From: Arion vulgaris
Lineage: Eukaryota > Mollusca > Gastropoda > Stylommatophora > Arionidae
NCBI GenBank assembly: GCA_020796225.1
Contig: CM036758.1
Coordinates: forward strand, 64,573,774 to 64,637,773
DNA: 64,000 bases
Reading direction: 5' to 3'
This document shows, piece after piece, positions 60,415-64,000 of this stretch (positions within the stretch are counted from its first letter, which is position 1; each line of letters begins with the position of its first letter). Under the pieces are notes generated by a model. The model was given only the letters and a program-made list of their open reading frames with translations. It was not told where the DNA came from and did not search any database. The position numbers were made by a program, and so were the translations under genes.

Positions 60415-60865
60415 TCTTATTTGTACGTCCTTAGTGCATACTTATGGCACTGACAAAAGAACAAGAAAGGAAAATTACCACATGCGAAATGAGATGCTTG
60501 AGGAAAGCAATAAATAAAACAAGAAGAGACCATATAAGAAATGAGGAAATTAGAAGAGCAGTCGGAACAGCACTTGCTATTAGATTTTTTTTAAAATAGA
60601 GACTCAAATGGTTTGGCCACTTGTTGAGAATGAACCCGAATAAACCAGTTGCAAGAGCGTACAACCTGACAATAGAGTCATCAAAAAGAAGGGGCAGACC
60701 AAGAAAAAGATGAGTGATGGAGTTATAAACATCTTAAAACTCCACAATACCACACCATATCAAGCGACCGAGCGTGCACTAGCCGATCATCAGTTAAACC
60801 TACTACGCCTAACGGCAAAAAGGAGAGAAGGACAAAAGAAATATAGAAAAAGAGTGGATACTTAG
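60415..60865 (+). pseudogene. LINE C-terminal fragment
   Basis: TKEQERKITTCEMRCLRKA near 60455-60510 (across a frame change), RNEEIRRAVGTALAI near 60540, LKWFGHLLRMNPNKPVARAY near 60605-60660, SKRRGRPRKRW near 60685, then LADHQLNLLRLTAKRREGQK and RVDT with a stop at about 60863. The tail is unusually complete. Same family as 7438-7980, 8880-9335 and 48095-49430. It starts 12 bp after the SINE duplication. Confidence 0.85.
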
Positions 60866-60935
60866 GCTCAATTTCTATTGAATTATCTTAATGGATTCAG
60901 TAATTCTTCTTGTATTGATTCACCATGAATGTAGT

Positions 60936-61049
60936 ATAATATAATATAATATAATATAATATAATATAATATAATATAATATAATATATTATATTATATT
61001 ATATTATATAATATAATATAATATAATATAATATAATATATAATATAAC
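60936..61049. repeat. AATAT pentanucleotide array with an inverted centre
   Basis: (ATAAT)n at 60936-60985, (ATTAT)n at 60985-61010, then (ATAAT)n again. The strand switches make a self-complementary structure. Confidence 0.95.
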
Positions 61050-61625
61050 GAATTAGAAATAACATCAGCATTTCTCTCTTATTATCTCCTCTTATATATT
61101 ATATTTAGGCGCAGCTGAATTATTTCCCCTTCACTTTTTTCCCGCCCCCCGAATGACCTACACTGATTTCTTAAAAATCACGCAACAGACTTTTCTTCAT
61201 GTGGGAAACGAAATATGTAACGTAAAAAAAAAAGATGACATTAGAGGTGAGTGTACTCAGCTTTCAGGATTCTTGTTTGTAATGTCAAAGACAAGGAAAA
61301 CACGTTACCAGGAGGAATGATAGAAAGCAATTTCGAACATGTACGCATATTTCGACCTCTGCTTTCGTTCATCGATTGGATTATCTAAGAGGGAAAAAGA
61401 AAAACTATCGTCTTCCCAGGGATAAGATTGGAAGGATGCAACACTTAACGGAAGGTTGTATTTGGAAAAAGTGACAGGGGCTGAGGAGGAATATGGAAAC
61501 CACGGAATATCGTCTGAATTTGGTTAGAGGTAAGTACAATGTCATGTATGTTTTAAAATTCCACTATGCACGCAATCATTCCTTCTCTCCTTCTGTCTCT
61601 ACTACTTCTTGAGAGTGAAGTTGTT
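61050..61625. other. Spacer, nothing recognised
   Basis: No gene or repeat identified. Confidence 0.4.
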
Positions 61626-61626
61626 G

Positions 61627-61627
<1 letters not shown>

Positions 61628-61672
<45 letters not shown>

Positions 61673-61735
61673 CATACATATACATATATAAATATATATA
61701 TATAAATATATAAATATATATATATGGACATATTC
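61628..61735. repeat. AT-rich microsatellite (AT, ATAC, ATAA)
   Basis: An (AT)n run to about 61668, catacatacata, then tatataaata units. Confidence 0.95.
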
Positions 61736-61814
61736 CATAACCATTACAGATCTCACGATACGAAGTGGTTTTTTACTTAGCATTTCTATATCCGAGTCTG
61801 TAGGAGGTATTCTT

Positions 61815-62015
61815 CTTCTTCTTCTCTCGTTCGTTCCTTATGGCCAATTTTATCATTCTTTATGTGCTGTGCGATTATGTACACATGTTGACTAGGCCGG
61901 CCCACCGGATTTCAGCCAGCTGTTTATTTACTAGGGTAGCTAGCCCTAGAACGATCCGGTGTGCCGTATATTTGGGTTTTGTGATCTACGCCAAACAGTG
62001 AATCTTCACTGATGT
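61815..62015 (-). repeat. Dispersed repeat family D, copy 3 (short)
   Basis: tatggccaattttatcattc, gttgactaggcc, atttcagccagct, tttacta, acgatcc, and gtgatctacgccaa match 3985-4220 in order. Confidence 0.65.
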
Positions 62016-62121
62016 AGGAGGTATGATGACCACTTCCTTTTCTCACTTGTTTAACGTAGGTTGCGAAAACATGAACCCACAACTCATGTGTGTCCAATTC
62101 GAAAAAACGAACTCTCTACAC

Positions 62122-62312
62122 ATTTCGATAAGCGTCCTCATCAAATAGCTTATCATAAGCAGAACTCCGCCACCCTAACAATCCTTGCGATAAGCGTCCT
62201 CATCAAATAGCTTGTCATGAGCAGAACTCCGCCACCCTAACAGTCCTTTCGATAAGCGTCCTCATCAAATAGCTTATCATGAGCAGAACTTTGTCACCCT
62301 AACAATCCTTCG
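62122..62312. repeat. Minisatellite, ~61-bp unit, three copies, from a LINE 3' end
   Basis: ttcgataagcgtcctcatca, aatagctt, and agcagaactccgccacccta occur three times. The second half is the antisense C-terminus (VAKFCS) of the LINE at 56935-57348. Confidence 0.9.
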
Positions 62313-62399
62313 GAATTTTAGATATTTTACTTTTGTTTCCTTGTTTGTGTTATATCATTTATTCTTCAAACTAACTACTCTCTGAGTTACCGTGACTAG

Positions 62400-62565
62400 A
62401 GATGTTCCGTATCTGCAGCCGTCATGCGCAAACTATCACTTACATCCTGAATCCAACTTCTCCGTGGTCTTCCTCTTCTCTTTGTAGGGGTACCTCCTTC
62501 AATGATAATCTTATACAACTCGTTCATGTCTCTTTATATGTCCCAAATTCTTCAAAGTTTCTCAT
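62400..62565 (-). pseudogene. LINE C-terminal tail fragment
   Basis: The minus strand reads KIIIEGGTPTKRRRGRPRRS then WIQDVSDSLRMTAADTE. Same family as 51850-52230 and 56935-57348. Confidence 0.82.
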
Positions 62566-62612
62566 TTTAGTGGTACTAGAATTTCGATAATATCATACCA
62601 TATATAAACTGT

Positions 62613-62692
62613 CATTACTTCCCTCATTACTTCCCTCATTACTTCCCTCATTACTTCCCTCATTACTTCCCTCATTACTTCCTCATTACTCC
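62613..62692. repeat. 12-bp minisatellite, six to seven copies
   Basis: Tandem attacttccctc; the 12-bp period gives a four-residue repeat on the minus strand. Confidence 0.95.
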
Positions 62693-62907
62693 TGTAATAC
62701 CGCTTCTTAGGGCGGTGTAGGACATGAGGGACATGAGCCGTCTGGAATTTAATGGCAGCATGGTTAGTGCAGTCGCCACAAAACTGTTCAGGTAATAACG
62801 TTTTCTTTATGCCCCCGACAGATAAAAACTCATTGGCTTTACCGTGGATTGAAACTGGGTCTCCCAATGGTAACAGTAAAATAAGTTAACATCTGCCTGC
62901 AATGTAA

Positions 62908-63018
62908 ACATTGGTTGACTTGAGTATACTGTAAATATTGGTTGGCTTGAGTATACTGTAAACATGGGTTGGCTTGAGTATACTGTAAACATGGGTTGGC
63001 TTGAGTATACTGTAAACA
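62908..63018. repeat. Minisatellite, ~30-bp unit, four copies
   Basis: Units contain ggttggcttgagtatactgt and aaacatg; the first copies have gttgact and aaatatt. Confidence 0.95.
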
Positions 63019-63165
63019 AAGCAAAATTACAAAGTCAGTGGTATTGTTACTGCAATTGTTTTGTTGTAGTATTATTTCATTTGTTTCAAGTTCTGAGAAA
63101 ATATTATCTGGGTAAGATGATACACTTTGATATTGGTGATTACTGTAGTATGGGAGCCGCTCAAT

Positions 63166-63416
63166 CTATCGGCCAGACATTCGCCAGACATCGGCCAGGC
63201 ATTGCCAGACTTTCGCCAGGCATCGGCCAGACATTCGAGCATTGGCCAGACATTCGTCAGACATCGGCCAGGCATTGCAGACATTCGGCCAGACATTCGC
63301 CAGGCTGCCAGACATTCGGCCGCATCGGCCAGACATTCGGCCAGACATTGCCAGACATTCGGCCAGCATTGGCAGCATTCGCCAGACATTGCCAGCATCG
63401 AACATTCCAGCATTCG
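63166..63416. repeat. Degenerate minisatellite, ~14-21 bp units
   Basis: Irregular tandem gccagacattcg, ggccagacatcggccagg and shortened forms; many dropouts. Confidence 0.9.
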
Positions 63417-63629
63417 CAAACTACCTTTGACAATAATAAGACGGAATCTATTTTTGTTTTAAGAAAACATCAGTATTGTGTTAAACCAGAACATACAACA
63501 TTTGAAAGAACAGCTTCAATCACATGGAACACTTAATTTCCTAACAGAATAAAATAAAGAATCAAATTTATTCCAAACGTAGGCACGTTCTCGTCAGAAA
63601 TAAAATCAACATTTTGACTTAGACGATGT

Positions 63630-64000
63630 TATACAGAGGTTAGGTGCTCGCCCCTCTTGCCAGATGTACTCGGTTCGTTCCCTCGTGGAGCCATCAGGAT
63701 AATTTTGTTAGAGATCCCTGATCTCAGTGTAGGTGTAATCGTGTTTCTAGTCCTATAGGAAAATAATGATAAAACATAGGTCCCGTGTTTATTTTGAGCA
63801 CGTAAAAAACCCTTGGTATTTCAAACTCGAAAAAGAGCAGGCTGGAAAGATGTCTGGGCAAAATTCATAAGAAAAGATTAAAAATAAAATTCCTACAAAA
63901 ATATCTTATCTTTAAAATTACATCGAGAACCTAAGCCGGTGCAACGGAGTTCGTTCACTGCAGCTGAGATATGCCTGTGTAAGAAAGAGATCGGAGTACA
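63630..64000 (+). mobile_element. tRNA-derived SINE, family C, cut by window end
   Basis: ACAGAGGTTAGGTGCTCG (A-box region) near 63635 and CTCGGTTCGTTCCC (B box) at 63669, ctcagtgtaggtgtaatc, gtttctagtcctatagg, attttgagcacgtaaa, and cagctgagatatgcctgtgt, then the end of the window. Confidence 0.8.

Overview
This is eukaryotic, non-coding, repeat-dominated DNA. I find no intact host gene, no rRNA or tRNA gene, no CRISPR array and no bacterial-style operon. The texture suggests an invertebrate animal: many decayed non-LTR retrotransposons with an apurinic endonuclease plus reverse transcriptase, several tRNA-derived SINE families, TTAA- and hAT-type DNA transposon ends, an interstitial CCCTAA tract, and very many minisatellites. 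From the style of the LINE fragments I favour a lophotrochozoan, probably a mollusc. That is recognition, not proof.

Layout. 0-9.6 kb holds nested SINEs, LINE 3' fragments in both orientations, a 1.3 kb dispersed repeat (copies at about 4.1, 46.7 and 61.9 kb), and a 32-bp minisatellite. A LINE at 6.2-8.0 kb is split by a tandem SINE dimer flanked by an 11-bp duplication. 9.6-20.7 kb is a CTAT microsatellite domain split by a 6.4 kb element with two matching LTRs of about 490 bp. 20.7-24.1 kb is poor-texture sequence ending in a 1.9 kb minisatellite. 24-38 kb is a patchwork of LINE fragments, SINEs, an 896-bp TTAA-bounded inverted-repeat element, a telomere-like tract, a 41-bp array with higher-order structure, and hAT-like ends. 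38.2-44.1 kb is a 22-bp array followed by a 5.1 kb array of about 28-bp units. 44-52 kb has more SINE and LINE pieces, and a 67-bp array that grew out of LINE coding sequence. 52.2-56 kb is the best-preserved element: a near full-length LINE (about 3.2 kb) with an 11-bp target-site duplication, inserted at the inverted last unit of a 36-bp minisatellite. 56-64 kb has LINE remnants, a U2 snRNA 5'-end fragment, a 40-bp array closed by a SINE, AT-rich arrays and a last truncated SINE.

How the parts relate. There is no pathway here. The relationship is historical: LINE machinery mobilised the SINEs, elements inserted into each other and into tandem arrays, and fragments of elements were amplified into minisatellites. 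Tandem repeats cover roughly a quarter of the window. Two stretches (about 11-24 kb and parts of 40-50 kb) have homopolymer inflation or short dropouts that look like uncorrected long-read consensus, so reading frames there are unreliable.
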